From JAMLGJ01 sp047972145 (lineage in GTDB: Bacteria; Actinomycetota; Acidimicrobiia; Acidimicrobiales; Microtrichaceae), in NCBI GenBank assembly GCA_047972145.1, contig JBKEAI010000114.1:1-32440 (forward strand): 32,440 nucleotides of DNA, written 5' to 3'. This document shows positions 1 to 7,600 of the stretch, piece after piece; within the stretch, counting starts at the first letter, position 1; each line of letters begins with the position of its first letter. Below the pieces are notes generated by a model. The model had not been told where the DNA came from, searched no databases, and saw only the letters and a program-made list of their open reading frames with translations. The position numbers and the translations under genes are program-made.

Positions 1-278
1 CGACGCTCGGGCCGGTCCTGCCAGTAGCGCTGCACGAAGAACACACACTCGAGCCCGTAGATACGGCGTGGCTCGGCCTCCAACTCGTCGAGCACCGCGT
101 CGAGGGTGGGACGAACGCAGAACCGGTAGTAGCGGTCCGAGCTGAACAACCAGTTCGGGTCCCAGTGCGTCGACTCTGTGGCCACGACCACCTCTGTGGC
201 CGAATCCGGCACTCCGAGGCGCACCCTGGTGTCGTGTTCCACAGTGCTGGCGGCCCTCGTGCTGTGCTCACTCGACAT
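1..278 (-). CDS. Glycoside hydrolase family 38 (alpha-mannosidase-like), N-terminal part, cut by window edge
   Basis: An open frame runs from an ATG at 278 to the left edge without a stop (92 codons). Residues around 34-43 read ESTHWDPNWL. The His-x-Asp of this THWD segment matches the first two zinc ligands of GH38 alpha-mannosidases, which cleave alpha-mannosides through a zinc-held sugar. The following stretch (RPTLDAVLDELEAEPRR, then LECVFFVQRYW) fits the helix and second strand of the GH38 catalytic barrel. The rest of the gene, including the nucleophile Asp, lies outside the window, so activity cannot be judged. It is the last gene on this strand downstream of the toxin gene, with about 60 bp between them. 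The family call rests on a short segment. Confidence 0.6.
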   Translation of the reverse strand, partial: MSSEHSTRAASTVEHDTRVRLGVPDSATEVVVATESTHWDPNWLFSSDRYYRFCVRPTLDAVLDELEAEPRRIYGLECVFFVQRYWQDRPER

Positions 279-341
279 GTTCATCACATCCAGCCTTGCC
301 CGAAGCGGCGGGTTCGTCCACGCCTCGCACCGATTGGCACC

Positions 342-785
342 TCAGTGCAGCGGATTGGTCCAAGTGATGTCTGTGAAGCGTGCGAAGTCGCTGTCGGCGC
401 TGACGATCTCCAGTCCGTGCTCCATGCACAGAGCTGCGAGCACGGCATCGCTCACCAGATTGCCGCGCACGTCGTGCTCAGCGAGCAGGCTGCCAAGGAT
501 CTCGAGGTGGCCCGCTCCGGGTGCAGGTGTCCAAACCTGGTCGGCTTCCAGCCATGTGGTCGCGATCGTCCATGCCTCGCTGGAACCCAGCGGCTGGTCG
601 AAGGCACGCGGGTGGGTCGAGATCCGAACGAACGCGTGGATCGATTGCCAGGGGATACCTACGCGACGTGGGCCGTTGAGAGCACTTTCGATCCACGACC
701 GCGCTTGGTCGTGATGGGCGCTGGACTCATCCACCGCGTACAACAAGATGTTCGCATCGACGAGCATCGGCTGGTTGGGCACCAC
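342..785 (-). CDS. vapC: PIN-domain toxin, VapC type
   Basis: A 147-residue PIN-domain protein, the usual size of VapC ribonuclease toxins, which cleave RNA with a Mg-bound acidic cluster. Visible acidic positions are VDAN near the N-terminus, VSDAVLAAL in the last third and SADSDFARF close to the end. The first GTG at 785 directly follows the antitoxin stop codon. An ATG at 767 would give MLVDANILLYAV, the commoner family start, so the true start may be 18 nt further in. It lies directly downstream of a ribbon-helix-helix antitoxin, the normal vapB-vapC order, and is probably translated by coupling. No truncation is visible. Confidence 0.85.
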   Translation of the reverse strand: MVPNQPMLVDANILLYAVDESSAHHDQARSWIESALNGPRRVGIPWQSIHAFVRISTHPRAFDQPLGSSEAWTIATTWLEADQVWTPAPGAGHLEILGSLLAEHDVRGNLVSDAVLAALCMEHGLEIVSADSDFARFTDITWTNPLH

Positions 786-1016
786 CTATCGGTGCTCGAC
801 CCCTTCGAGGGTTTCGAGGACGTCGCCGATGTTCGACAGGTCGATCCTCGCTCCCATCGGCCTGGTGGTCTGGGTGAACGCGGTCCTGGGGGCACGGGGC
901 ACCATGCCACGGCGTACCAGTTCGTTGACCGCGTCGGAGGTGCCCAGTCCCTCTTCTGTGCGCAACTTTTTCACCGCTGCCGCGGTATCCGCGTCGAATT
1001 CGACCGTCGTGCGCAT
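786..1016 (-). CDS. vapB: Ribbon-helix-helix antitoxin, VapB type
   Basis: A 76-residue protein starting MRTTVEFDADTAAAVKKL, a ribbon-helix-helix (CopG/MetJ-like) N-terminus that would bind DNA as a dimer. The C-terminal part (residues about 45-76) would wrap the toxin. It is expected to neutralise the adjacent PIN toxin and repress its own operon. I chose the ATG at 1016 over an upstream ATG at 1064 because the DNA-binding strand begins immediately after it and because a TACCGT -10-like hexamer sits 6 nt upstream, which suggests a leaderless transcript. The stop codon is followed directly by the toxin GTG. Confidence 0.8.
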   Translation of the reverse strand: MRTTVEFDADTAAAVKKLRTEEGLGTSDAVNELVRRGMVPRAPRTAFTQTTRPMGARIDLSNIGDVLETLEGVEHR

Positions 1017-1062
1017 GCCTACACGGTAGCACGTGAGTGTGTGTAAGTAGACACGTACGTGC
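1017..1062 (-). promoter_or_regulatory. Putative vapBC promoter/operator
   Basis: Upstream of the antitoxin are a TACCGT hexamer (minus strand) 6 nt before the ATG and a perfect 10-bp palindrome CACGTACGTG at 1052-1061. ACAC/GTGT half-sites lie between them. Autoregulation by the VapB-VapC complex at such repeats is typical of the family. The assignment to this site is inference. Confidence 0.35.
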
Positions 1063-1114
1063 AATCGTAGTGCTTGAAGTGGATCGGCCGCGCGCGGCCA
1101 CTGCGATGGGAGCG

Positions 1115-1148
1115 GATCTGATGTAGCGGTGGACCTGCTGATCAGATC
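1115..1148. repeat. Inverted repeat between antitoxin and ogt-like gene
   Basis: GATCTGAT (1115-1122) pairs with ATCAGATC (1141-1148), with an additional AGC/GCT pair inside. It lies in the divergent gap of about 300 bp upstream of the methyltransferase gene. It could be an operator or a hairpin. There is no T-tract, so a terminator is not supported. The rest of 1063-1251 shows no coding sequence I can defend. Confidence 0.35.
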
Positions 1149-1251
1149 TCACGAAACGGCGCGCTGCGTCGGCCGATGGGATCAAGGCCCTCAGGAAGCA
1201 CCGCCGTGAGCTGGCAACGGGTGACGGTGAGGGAGCGACCCGAACGACTGC

Positions 1252-1467
1252 GACATAGCCAATGACAGTGCCATGAACAACGACGGTGCCCTGGGGGACA
1301 GCGCTGACATGACCGAGGAAGGTGAGATGAGCAACGACAGCGAGATGAACAACCACAGTGACATGGGAAACCGCAGTTACATGGGAAACGGCAGTGACAT
1401 GGGAAACCGCAGTGACATGGGAAACGGCAGTGACATGGGAAACGGCAGTGACATGGGAAACGGCAGT
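1252..1467 (+). repeat. 18-bp tandem repeat, 12 units, mostly inside the ogt-like gene
   Basis: Twelve consecutive 18-bp units with consensus GACATGGGAAACGGCAGT. The first six (1252-1359) are diverged; the last six (1360-1467) are nearly identical, four of them ending AACGGCAGT and two AACCGCAGT. The unit length keeps frame, so copy-number change adds or removes six residues (MGN-G/R-SD). Each unit carries an in-frame ATG. The gradient from diverged to homogeneous units suggests expansion from the 3-prime end of the tract. Confidence 0.9.
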
Positions 1468-2088
1468 GACAAGACCGGCGACGAGCGCGATAGCGGCGCC
1501 GTTGGTCTGTTGAGCGCGCCGGTGGGCAGCGACACCCTCGAGCGTCTTCATGGTCGACTCGAACGCGAGAGCGATTCGGCGGGGCTCCTCGATGTGGCCT
1601 ACCGGACCCTCGACACCCCGCTCGGTGAGCTCCTGCTTGCAGCGACGCAGCGTGGTCTGGTCAGGGTGGCGTTCGCGACAGAGGATCACGACCGGGTGCT
1701 CCAGAGTCTCGGCGCGTCGCTCGGCTGGCGGATACTGCGCTCACCCGGCCGCTTGGATGATGCCGCACGTGAGATCGAGGAGTACTTCGATCGCAGACGC
1801 CGGCACTTCGACCTGGCGTTGGACCACTCGCTGTCACACGGTTTCCGACGCACGGTGCAGATGCACCTTCCCGATATCGCCTACGGACAGACCCGCTCAT
1901 ACAAGGAGATGGCCGAGCTCGTCGGCAACCCCAAGGCCTCCCGGGCGGTGGGCACCGCGTGTGCCACCAATCCGCTGCCGATCGTGGTCCCGTGCCACCG
2001 GGTGCTGCGCTCCGACGGCACACCGGGGGGATACATCGGTGGCCTGGAGGCGAAGGCCGCACTGTTGGACCTCGAAGCTGCGGCGTGA
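1327..2088 (+). CDS. ogt: Methylated-DNA--protein-cysteine methyltransferase (Ogt/MGMT) with repeat N-terminus
   Basis: Suicidal repair protein that takes methyl from O6-methylguanine onto its own cysteine. The catalytic domain covers about the last 165 residues: an RNase-H-like N-lobe beginning VAYRTLDTPLGELLLA, then the helix-turn-helix and the acceptor motif PIVVPCHRV (Cys223 counted from this start), followed by TPGGYIGGLEAK. The N-terminal 50-70 residues are low complexity, largely MGN-G/R-SD repeats. I place the start at ATG 1327 because GAGGAAGG lies 4-6 nt upstream. The first in-frame ATG, at 1273, has no visible ribosome site; it would give 271 residues. Later ATGs in the repeats are also possible. 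The stop overlaps the GTG of the next gene, so the two are coupled. Confidence 0.85.
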   Translation: MSNDSEMNNHSDMGNRSYMGNGSDMGNRSDMGNGSDMGNGSDMGNGSDKTGDERDSGAVGLLSAPVGSDTLERLHGRLERESDSAGLLDVAYRTLDTPLGELLLAATQRGLVRVAFATEDHDRVLQSLGASLGWRILRSPGRLDDAAREIEEYFDRRRRHFDLALDHSLSHGFRRTVQMHLPDIAYGQTRSYKEMAELVGNPKASRAVGTACATNPLPIVVPCHRVLRSDGTPGGYIGGLEAKAALLDLEAAA

Positions 2089-2342
2089 ACACGAGGACCT
2101 GGAGGTTGCTGGGTGCGGACGGGCCGTATGAGAGCAGCTCACCGGGTGTGCTCGGCGGCCACCGCCGGTCGCGGATCTACGGTCGGCTCGACTGCCCGAG
2201 TGCCGTTCGCGCGATAGCGAAGGGCGGCTACGTGGCTCATCGGGTGTTCTTCGCCAGTGAGCACGACGCCGTGGTGAGCGGCTACCGCCCGTGCGCGGTG
2301 TGCCTCCCGGAGCAATATGAGACATGGCGGGCATCTCGCTGA
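2085..2342 (+). CDS. Small Ada-type metal-binding domain protein
   Basis: An 85-residue protein resembling the free-standing Ada N-terminal zinc domain. Motifs are YGRLDCPSA (Cys37), then AKGGYVAHRVFFASE and YRPCAVCLP (Cys70 and Cys73). In Ada the domain holds zinc with four cysteines, one of which (E. coli Cys38) accepts methyl from DNA phosphotriesters. Aligning FCRPSCPA of Ada with YGRLDCPS here puts Gly33 where that acceptor cysteine should be, so transfer activity is doubtful. The GTG start overlaps the preceding stop as GTGA, giving a translationally coupled alkylation-repair pair. The function of the acceptor-less form is unknown to me. Confidence 0.7.
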   Translation: MNTRTWRLLGADGPYESSSPGVLGGHRRSRIYGRLDCPSAVRAIAKGGYVAHRVFFASEHDAVVSGYRPCAVCLPEQYETWRASR

Positions 2343-2445
2343 GACCGACCGCTGTGGTGAGACAGCGCTGGAGGCAGATCCGAGCACAGCGCCGGAATAT
2401 CGGGCGTATCAACCAAGGGTGCTTCACAGGTGACAGGATTGCTCT

Positions 2446-3741
2446 GTGACGGATTCGAGACCATCGGGATCCGTCGTGGGTGCCCCAGGCGCGCCGGTTC
2501 CCGGCACCGGGGATGCTCCCGAGCAGCGACAGGTGCTGCGGACCCTGGTCAGCGCTCAGGTGCTCTCGGGCGCCGGCCTCGCCGCGGGAGTGACCGTCGG
2601 GGCCCTGTTGGCGCGAGAGATGTTGGGCTCCGAGGGGCTTGCCGGAGTGCCCTCTGCCCTGTTCACGATCGGTTCGGCAGGGGCAGCGTTGATCGTGGGA
2701 CGGATCTCCGATCAACGCGGTCGCCGCAATGGCCTCGGCTTCGGCTACCTCAGCGGTGCGATCGGTGCGACCACCGTCGTTCTCGCGGCGTGGTTGGACT
2801 CGGTGTGGCTGCTGCTTCCTGCCCTGCTCGTCTACGGAGCGGGTTCGGCGACCAACCTCCAGGCCCGGTACGCCGGAGCCGATCTCGCTGCACCCGATCG
2901 GCGCGCAAGGGCGATCAGCACGGTGCTCGTCGCCACGACCTTGGGTGCAGTGCTCGGGCCGAACACCGTGACCCCGATGGGCAACTTCGCCGAGAGCCTC
3001 GGTCTGCCGGATCTGGCAGGGCCGTTCATCCTCGCAGCGACTGCCTATGGGCTGGCCGGTGTGGTGCTTCTCACCAGGTTGCGGCCAGACCCGCTGTTGC
3101 TGGCGCGGGAAAGGGCCCTGGGTCCCGCCGGTGGAGGTGCTGAGTCCCGCGACACTGCTGAGACAGGGAGCGAGCATCCCAGGAACATGCTCCGCGCGGC
3201 GGCCTCCGGTGCTGTCGTGATGGTCACCGCGCAGGTCGTGATGGTCGCGATCATGACGATGACCCCGGTGCACATGGAGGACCACGGCCTCGGCTTGGGA
3301 GCGACGGGCCTGGTCATCGGCGTGCACATCGCCGGCATGTACCTGCCTTCGCCGTTGACGGGACACCTGGTCGACCGGGTCGGTCCCACGCCGGTCGCGG
3401 TCGCCTCCGCCGTGGTGTTGACATTCGCCGGGGTGTTGGCCGCGACCGTGCCGGGTGATTCGATCGCTGGAATCGCAGTTGCGCTGGCGGTTCTGGGCAT
3501 CGGATGGAACCTGGGCCTGTTGAGCGGCACCGCGATGGTGACTGCTGCTGTTCCACTAGAACACCGGGCGCGGACCCAGGGCAGCGTGGACGTGTTCGTG
3601 GCGCTCGCGGGTGCCACCGGTGGGATCGGCTCGGGGGCTGTGGTGGCGTTCACCTCCTACAGCGCACTCGGGCTCATCGGCGCGGCCATCGCAGTCGGTG
3701 GCCTCACCTCGCTCGCCCTACGCCAAGAACGCGTCGCCTAG
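2446..3741 (+). CDS. Major facilitator superfamily transporter
   Basis: A 431-residue polytopic membrane protein of MFS size. A hydrophilic N-terminus of about 30 residues precedes about 12 hydrophobic segments in two halves separated by a polar loop (around residues 215-245, DTAETGSEHPRN). Between TM2 and TM3 it has GRISDQRGRR, the MFS loop signature; the second half has TGHLVDRVGPTP at the equivalent position. The substrate cannot be predicted; an efflux role is possible. The GTG start at 2446 has only a weak ribosome site (ACAGGA). It stands alone, about 100 bp after the Ada-like gene. Confidence 0.8.
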   Translation: MTDSRPSGSVVGAPGAPVPGTGDAPEQRQVLRTLVSAQVLSGAGLAAGVTVGALLAREMLGSEGLAGVPSALFTIGSAGAALIVGRISDQRGRRNGLGFGYLSGAIGATTVVLAAWLDSVWLLLPALLVYGAGSATNLQARYAGADLAAPDRRARAISTVLVATTLGAVLGPNTVTPMGNFAESLGLPDLAGPFILAATAYGLAGVVLLTRLRPDPLLLARERALGPAGGGAESRDTAETGSEHPRNMLRAAASGAVVMVTAQVVMVAIMTMTPVHMEDHGLGLGATGLVIGVHIAGMYLPSPLTGHLVDRVGPTPVAVASAVVLTFAGVLAATVPGDSIAGIAVALAVLGIGWNLGLLSGTAMVTAAVPLEHRARTQGSVDVFVALAGATGGIGSGAVVAFTSYSALGLIGAAIAVGGLTSLALRQERVA

Positions 3742-4075
3742 GCGAACGAGGGTGTCTCTTGGTGTGGTCGTACCGCAGCCGAGATGTTGATACCCAGCTT
3801 CCGAGCCTGTTCGGCCGGCGCCTTCGGGGACCGGCGGCTCGGTATCACGCACTTCGTGGATGACCGCCTGGACGTGCACGAGCATCTGGTGACGGTGCAG
3901 CGGCGCCACCTGTTCACCGGTGTCTCGGCGCACACGAGCCACCTACCGGCGTTCCTGATGGGGTGACCGTCGTGGGGGAGTGGACCATCTCGTTCACATG
4001 CTCGCCACGGACGCGAACTCGTGGCCCGGAGTTTCGGTGTGATCGCTGGGTGCCTCTTGCGTCCGTCTTCCTACT
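3742..4075 (+). pseudogene. Non-coding or degraded stretch, with a possible HAD-like remnant at 3784-3966
   Basis: No convincing intact gene lies between the transporter and the convergent methyltransferase. A 60-codon frame at 3784-3966 contains RLGITHFVDDRLDVHEHL, which resembles the aspartate-rich segment seen in some HAD-like hydrolases (THFVDDRLEVL-type). The expected sequence on either side is missing. A 74-codon frame on the other strand (3718-3942) overlaps the transporter end and has no recognisable motif. I treat the region as decayed coding DNA, with low confidence. Confidence 0.25.
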
Positions 4076-4109
4076 CCATCGGTGTCAGGGTTCCATCGGT
4101 GTCAGGGTC
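4076..4109. repeat. 17-bp tandem duplication across the methyltransferase stop codon
   Basis: CCATCGGTGTCAGGGTT at 4076-4092 is followed by CCATCGGTGTCAGGGTC at 4093-4109. The TCA in the second copy is the stop codon (TGA on the minus strand) of the methyltransferase gene. It belongs to a wider set of such duplications in this window. Confidence 0.85.
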
Positions 4110-4938
4110 GAGCGACGAGCACGCCTTCGCCGCCCGAGGCCCGGAGCCCGTCGGGTCGGTCCTTCAGGTAGCGCTCGGTCAGCTCTGCGGTGGTGACGAC
4201 CCGGGCGTCGGTGAACCCGGCGTCGAGAGCGAGCTGCACCATCTCGTCGGACGTGTAGAAGCTGATCCACGGCGTACCCGACGCCTCGGCGCCTCGGGCA
4301 GCACCTTCGAGGCCCGGTCGCTCCGCCGGATCGGTCATCTCGAAGGGGAACATGAAGGTCATCAGCACCGCTGAGCCCGGCGCCAACACCGAGAGCTGCT
4401 CCAGCGTCGAGCCGGTCGCGTCCCTGGTTATGTACATCGACACACCGCTCGAGGACACCAGCGCCGGCGCGCTCTGGTCGAACCCCGCACCCAGCAACGC
4501 TCCCCACCAGCTACCGACCACTTCGAAGTCGACTGGCACCAGGTGCAGGTTGGCGGGTACTCCGTAGCCGAGCTCTTCCAAGCGGGTGCGCTTCCACTCG
4601 GTGGCACCCGGTTGGTCGATCTCGAACACCTTGATCCGCTCCGACAGCTCAGGGTGGCGTTGTGCAAACGTGTCGAGCCCCGCACCGAGCAACACGTACT
4701 GGTTGACCCCCTCGTCGATGAGCAGGTCTTCGACGAATCGGGTGCGTGCCACGATCCCGATCCTGTATGGAGCGGTACCGACCGGATGCATGTCACCGCG
4801 TTGTTGCCAACCATCGTCGGGGTCGACCAGGGCGAGTCCGATCTCATCTGTGATCAGGTGCGGTGCAGCGTCGAGCTGCACGTGCAGCGCACGCCACAAT
4901 GCGGTTCTCACAGCGCTGGAGTCGGGGGAGATGTCCAT
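4102..4938 (-). CDS. SAM-dependent methyltransferase, TIGR00027 / leucine carboxyl methyltransferase-like
   Basis: A 278-residue class I methyltransferase of the family common in mycobacteria (TIGR00027, related to leucine carboxyl methyltransferases). The SAM site is VLLGAGLDTFAQR (residues 83-93, GAGLDT loop), followed by the acidic strand VFEIDQPG (104-111), whose Asp/Glu would hold the ribose. The ATG at 4938 has AGGA about 7 nt upstream and gives a start at the expected alpha-helical cap. The open frame continues 71 codons further upstream without a ribosome site and is probably untranslated. Substrates of this family are mostly unknown. It is divergent from the copper chaperone gene with about 290 bp between. 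Confidence 0.8.
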   Translation of the reverse strand: MDISPDSSAVRTALWRALHVQLDAAPHLITDEIGLALVDPDDGWQQRGDMHPVGTAPYRIGIVARTRFVEDLLIDEGVNQYVLLGAGLDTFAQRHPELSERIKVFEIDQPGATEWKRTRLEELGYGVPANLHLVPVDFEVVGSWWGALLGAGFDQSAPALVSSSGVSMYITRDATGSTLEQLSVLAPGSAVLMTFMFPFEMTDPAERPGLEGAARGAEASGTPWISFYTSDEMVQLALDAGFTDARVVTTAELTERYLKDRPDGLRASGGEGVLVARP

Positions 4939-5231
4939 GGTCCTAGCCGGTCCCTTCGGAGCTTGTGGATGGCTCTTTCGAACCCTGTGTCGAATCTCCA
5001 CTCGGTGGTTGGGATCGACGGTGATGCCGCCCTCGGGGCTGCCCGCAGCGACACTAACCTCGCTTGTCGCAACATCGACACCGGTTGGTTCACCCGAAGA
5101 CGGGCCGACCCAGCCGGAGCTGGATGCCCCCTGGCAACGCTGCGGGAACACTCCGGGAATGCAGTGGGAACACCCCTACGAGGGTCGGAACGACAACCGA
5201 AGCGACGACCCGAACGACGACAAGGAGCGAC
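4939..5231. promoter_or_regulatory. Divergent intergenic region with GGGAACAC direct repeats
   Basis: This gap of about 290 bp separates the methyltransferase and copper chaperone genes. GGGAACAC occurs at 5144-5151 and again at 5166-5173, 22 bp apart (two helical turns). The small inverted pair CCCT-ACG-AGGG follows the second copy. They may bind a regulator or an ECF-type sigma factor for the chaperone gene; no specific factor can be named. Nothing else is recognised in the gap. Confidence 0.3.
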
Positions 5232-5816
5232 ATGCACACCAATCCCCGCATCGTCCGGCGCCTGGTTGGGGCGACCGCTGTGGTGCTGCTTGCCGGCGGT
5301 GTGCTCGCCGCCTGTGGATCCGATTCAGAGGACTCGTCGGACACCACCACCGCTACCTCGGACGGCGATTCGAGCGGCCAGTCGGCTGTGACCGTCAGCG
5401 AGCCCTGGGCTCGACCGGGGACCGCCGGTGGCAACGACGCGGTGTACATGACCCTCACCGGCGGAGCGCAGGACGACGCGCTCGTCGGAGCGTCGGTGCC
5501 CGAGGACACCGCCGCATCCGCGGGGATCCACCAGACCACTACCGAGGGTGGTTCGAGCACCACCGCGATGGGCTCCGACGATTCGATGTCCGACGACATG
5601 GGCTCGGATGACAGCGGGAGCGGAATGATGTCGATGCAGCCCGTCGATCGCATCGAGATCCCTGCCGGCGAGAAGGTCATGCTGGAGCCGGGTGGCTACC
5701 ACATCATGCTCACTGACCTGCGCACCGACCTCGCCGCCGGCGACGACATCTCGGTCACCCTCACCTTCGAATCAGGTGGTGAGCAGACCGTCACGGTCGA
5801 GGTCAGAGACTCCTGA
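5232..5816 (+). CDS. PCuAC-type copper chaperone lipoprotein
   Basis: A 194-residue exported lipoprotein. A signal peptide (RIVRRLVGATAVVLLAGG) ends in the lipobox LAAC with Cys28, followed by a Ser/Thr/Asp linker. The PCuAC domain (about 53-194) delivers copper to the CuA site of cytochrome c oxidase outside the membrane. The family motif is His-x10-Met-x21-His-x-Met. Here Met135, His157 and Met159 (PGGYHIML) keep the x21 spacing, but His100 (GIHQT) is 34 residues before Met135 instead of 10. The extra residues (about 107-133) are rich in Ser, Asp, Gly and Met. The start at 5232 has a clear AAGGAG 5 nt upstream. The last 14 nt overlap the convergent hydrolase gene. Confidence 0.85.
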   Translation: MHTNPRIVRRLVGATAVVLLAGGVLAACGSDSEDSSDTTTATSDGDSSGQSAVTVSEPWARPGTAGGNDAVYMTLTGGAQDDALVGASVPEDTAASAGIHQTTTEGGSSTTAMGSDDSMSDDMGSDDSGSGMMSMQPVDRIEIPAGEKVMLEPGGYHIMLTDLRTDLAAGDDISVTLTFESGGEQTVTVEVRDS

Positions 5817-6597
5817 TCGCTTCGGCGACCGCGTCACCGGTCGCCGCAGAGTTGAGGTAGGGCTCGGGGTCGTGCGCCCGGTGGCCGTTGTCGACCCGTC
5901 GGTCCTCGACACGATCCCCGAAGCTCTCCGCCAGCCGACCGTCGCCGGTTGCGTGGTCACCCACAGCCGCGACATTCACCCAGCGCTTGACCGATCCCGG
6001 CCACGGGAGGAACCCGTCATCGCCCCTCGGCACCAGGAATGCCTCGATCGCCCTGTTGCCCAACGGACAGCCGATGGTCACCAGCGTGTCGACCTCGAGC
6101 TCAGGTTCGCGCTGGAGCAGGCTGTAGGTGAAGATCGTGCCGAGCGAGTGCGCCACCAGCACGTCGGCACCATCGGTGAGCAGGTCGCGCAACCGGCCGA
6201 GTGTGGTGCCGAGGATCTTCGGGTCGGTGGTCATCATCGTGATCATGTCGATCGTGCGTTCCCACGCCGCAGCGCTCGCGGCCTGGCCGAGCACCTTCGC
6301 CAGATCTCCGCTGTCGCCGTCACCCGAGAGCTTCGTGAGCACCTCGGCCGCGCCGGCGCGGTTGGACTTCCACGCCTCGCTGTCGATCGTGTCGGCATCG
6401 GGGCGGAACAGGTCGCCGTAGAAGCAGACGTCCACGCACGAGTCGTCGATCTCCACCCCGTGGTGCCACAACCCGTCGCGCAGCGCCGGAACCCACCGAG
6501 AGGCGATCTCGTGTGGACCCCACAGCTCGTTGAAGGCGCCGTGCACCAGCACGATGCGAGGGGCCCGGTCCGGCCGGGTCGGGGGAGAGGTTGCCAT
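5803..6597 (-). CDS. Alpha/beta hydrolase
   Basis: A 264-residue protein with alpha/beta-hydrolase features. The oxyanion-loop HGAFNELWG (residues 19-27) follows a first strand RIVLVHG, the nucleophile elbow is VAHSLGT with Ser151, a candidate acid is Asp214 in AVGDHA, and a candidate His is in NGHRAHDPEPY (His239 or His242). It has no signal peptide and is likely cytosolic. It may hydrolyse an ester or act as a lipase-like enzyme; the substrate is unknown. The ATG at 6597 is preceded by TAGGAT 6 nt upstream, so the mRNA may be leaderless. It overlaps the chaperone gene tail-to-tail by 14 nt. Confidence 0.75.
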   Translation of the reverse strand: MATSPPTRPDRAPRIVLVHGAFNELWGPHEIASRWVPALRDGLWHHGVEIDDSCVDVCFYGDLFRPDADTIDSEAWKSNRAGAAEVLTKLSGDGDSGDLAKVLGQAASAAAWERTIDMITMMTTDPKILGTTLGRLRDLLTDGADVLVAHSLGTIFTYSLLQREPELEVDTLVTIGCPLGNRAIEAFLVPRGDDGFLPWPGSVKRWVNVAAVGDHATGDGRLAESFGDRVEDRRVDNGHRAHDPEPYLNSAATGDAVAEAIRSL

Positions 6598-6715
6598 CGT
6601 CGGATCCTAGGAGCCCGTGCCCGCGCGTGCGATCCCCGAGCGAACCGGCTTGCCGTCTCCATCCCGCGACGGTCGGGTCCACCGTGGGCAACAAGACCCA
6701 CGATGGCAGGGTCGG

Positions 6716-7498
6716 CTACTGCTGGGCGAGGTAGGTGCCGTAGCCCATGTTGCCCGTCGCGAGGCCGAGCCACTCGCGCAGGGTCGGATCCAGGGACTTG
6801 CGGGTCTCGCGCGACAGGGATCGGCTCCAGTTGTTCTGCGGGCGCAGGAAAGACCGCGCGTAGAACGCGAACAGCAGGGCACGCTCCCGGTTGGTCGTGG
6901 AGTTCTCCCCCGAGGTGTGCCAGAGGCGTCCGTCCATGATCAGCACCGAACCCGCGGCTGCCTGGAAGGACTCCATGCCCTCGGTGGGATCCTCTGGCAC
7001 CTCGTCGAAGCATGTGTAGAGGTGGCTGCCCGGCAGGTAGCGAGTCGCGCCGTTGGAGCTGTCGATGTCGTCCAGGCACCAGATCGCGTTGAGCGTGTAG
7101 CGGGTGCTCCAAGGTTCTGGCATCACCGTCGACTGGTCGTTGTGCGCGTTCATCGACCGGCTGCCGGGCAGCGCGATGTTGGCCGAGAAGTTCGACACCG
7201 AGAGGTCCCCGTCGAGCAGCGGGGACACGTGAGCGATCACCCCTGGATGCAACAGCAGTTGCGCGAACACCGGGTCGTACTCCACGAGGTCGTAGACGCG
7301 GACGTTGTGGCCGCCGGGATCCAGGTAGTCCATCCGGGTCGGGATGCCGCGTGCCTCCGATGCCTCCGCCGCACGCAGCAGGGCGTTGCGCGCCTGGAGC
7401 ACCTCGTCGTGGGAGAGCACAGCGGGCAGCACCGCCCAGCCCTGCTCGTCGACCAGACGGTCGACATCGTCGGTGGGAGCTGAGGTGACATCTGACAC
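6716..7498 (-). CDS. Phytanoyl-CoA dioxygenase (PhyH) family protein
   Basis: A 260-residue Fe(II)/2-oxoglutarate oxygenase of the PhyH family, which hydroxylates CoA esters or other small lipids. The iron triad is visible as HND (His119 and Asp121, in NAHNDQ) and His194 (MDGRLWHTSGEN). Arg205 or Arg207 in TNRERALLF would bind 2-oxoglutarate. YLPGSH (155-160) is another family hallmark. I chose GTG 7498 because PhyH similarity starts just after it and a TACGCT hexamer lies 7 nt upstream, a leaderless arrangement. The open frame extends 86 codons further upstream through the divergent promoter. It is divergent from the P450 operon and is the first gene of the catabolic island. Confidence 0.82.
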   Translation of the reverse strand: MSDVTSAPTDDVDRLVDEQGWAVLPAVLSHDEVLQARNALLRAAEASEARGIPTRMDYLDPGGHNVRVYDLVEYDPVFAQLLLHPGVIAHVSPLLDGDLSVSNFSANIALPGSRSMNAHNDQSTVMPEPWSTRYTLNAIWCLDDIDSSNGATRYLPGSHLYTCFDEVPEDPTEGMESFQAAAGSVLIMDGRLWHTSGENSTTNRERALLFAFYARSFLRPQNNWSRSLSRETRKSLDPTLREWLGLATGNMGYGTYLAQQ

Positions 7499-7600
7499 GT
7501 CTGCCAGCGTAGGGCCAAGCAGGCCCTTGTGCTTTGCCTGGTTCCGGTGCAAGCCACTCGCCCGAAGAGTCGCTGATCGGGCATTCGGACCGACTTCGTC

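Noticed and set aside
1252..1467. CRISPR array
   Set aside because: Units are directly adjacent with no spacers, and no cas genes are present. It is a coding tandem repeat.
727..1689. Minus-strand frame with HVTAVS repeats
   Set aside because: It is the reverse reading of the 18-bp repeat in the methyltransferase gene and overlaps the antitoxin gene. The plus-strand frame has a complete catalytic domain.
7481..7500. Further operator-like TGAC element near the PhyH start
   Set aside because: TGACATCTGACACG has TGAC arms in direct, not inverted, order with no GTCA at N6 spacing, so it does not fit the motif.
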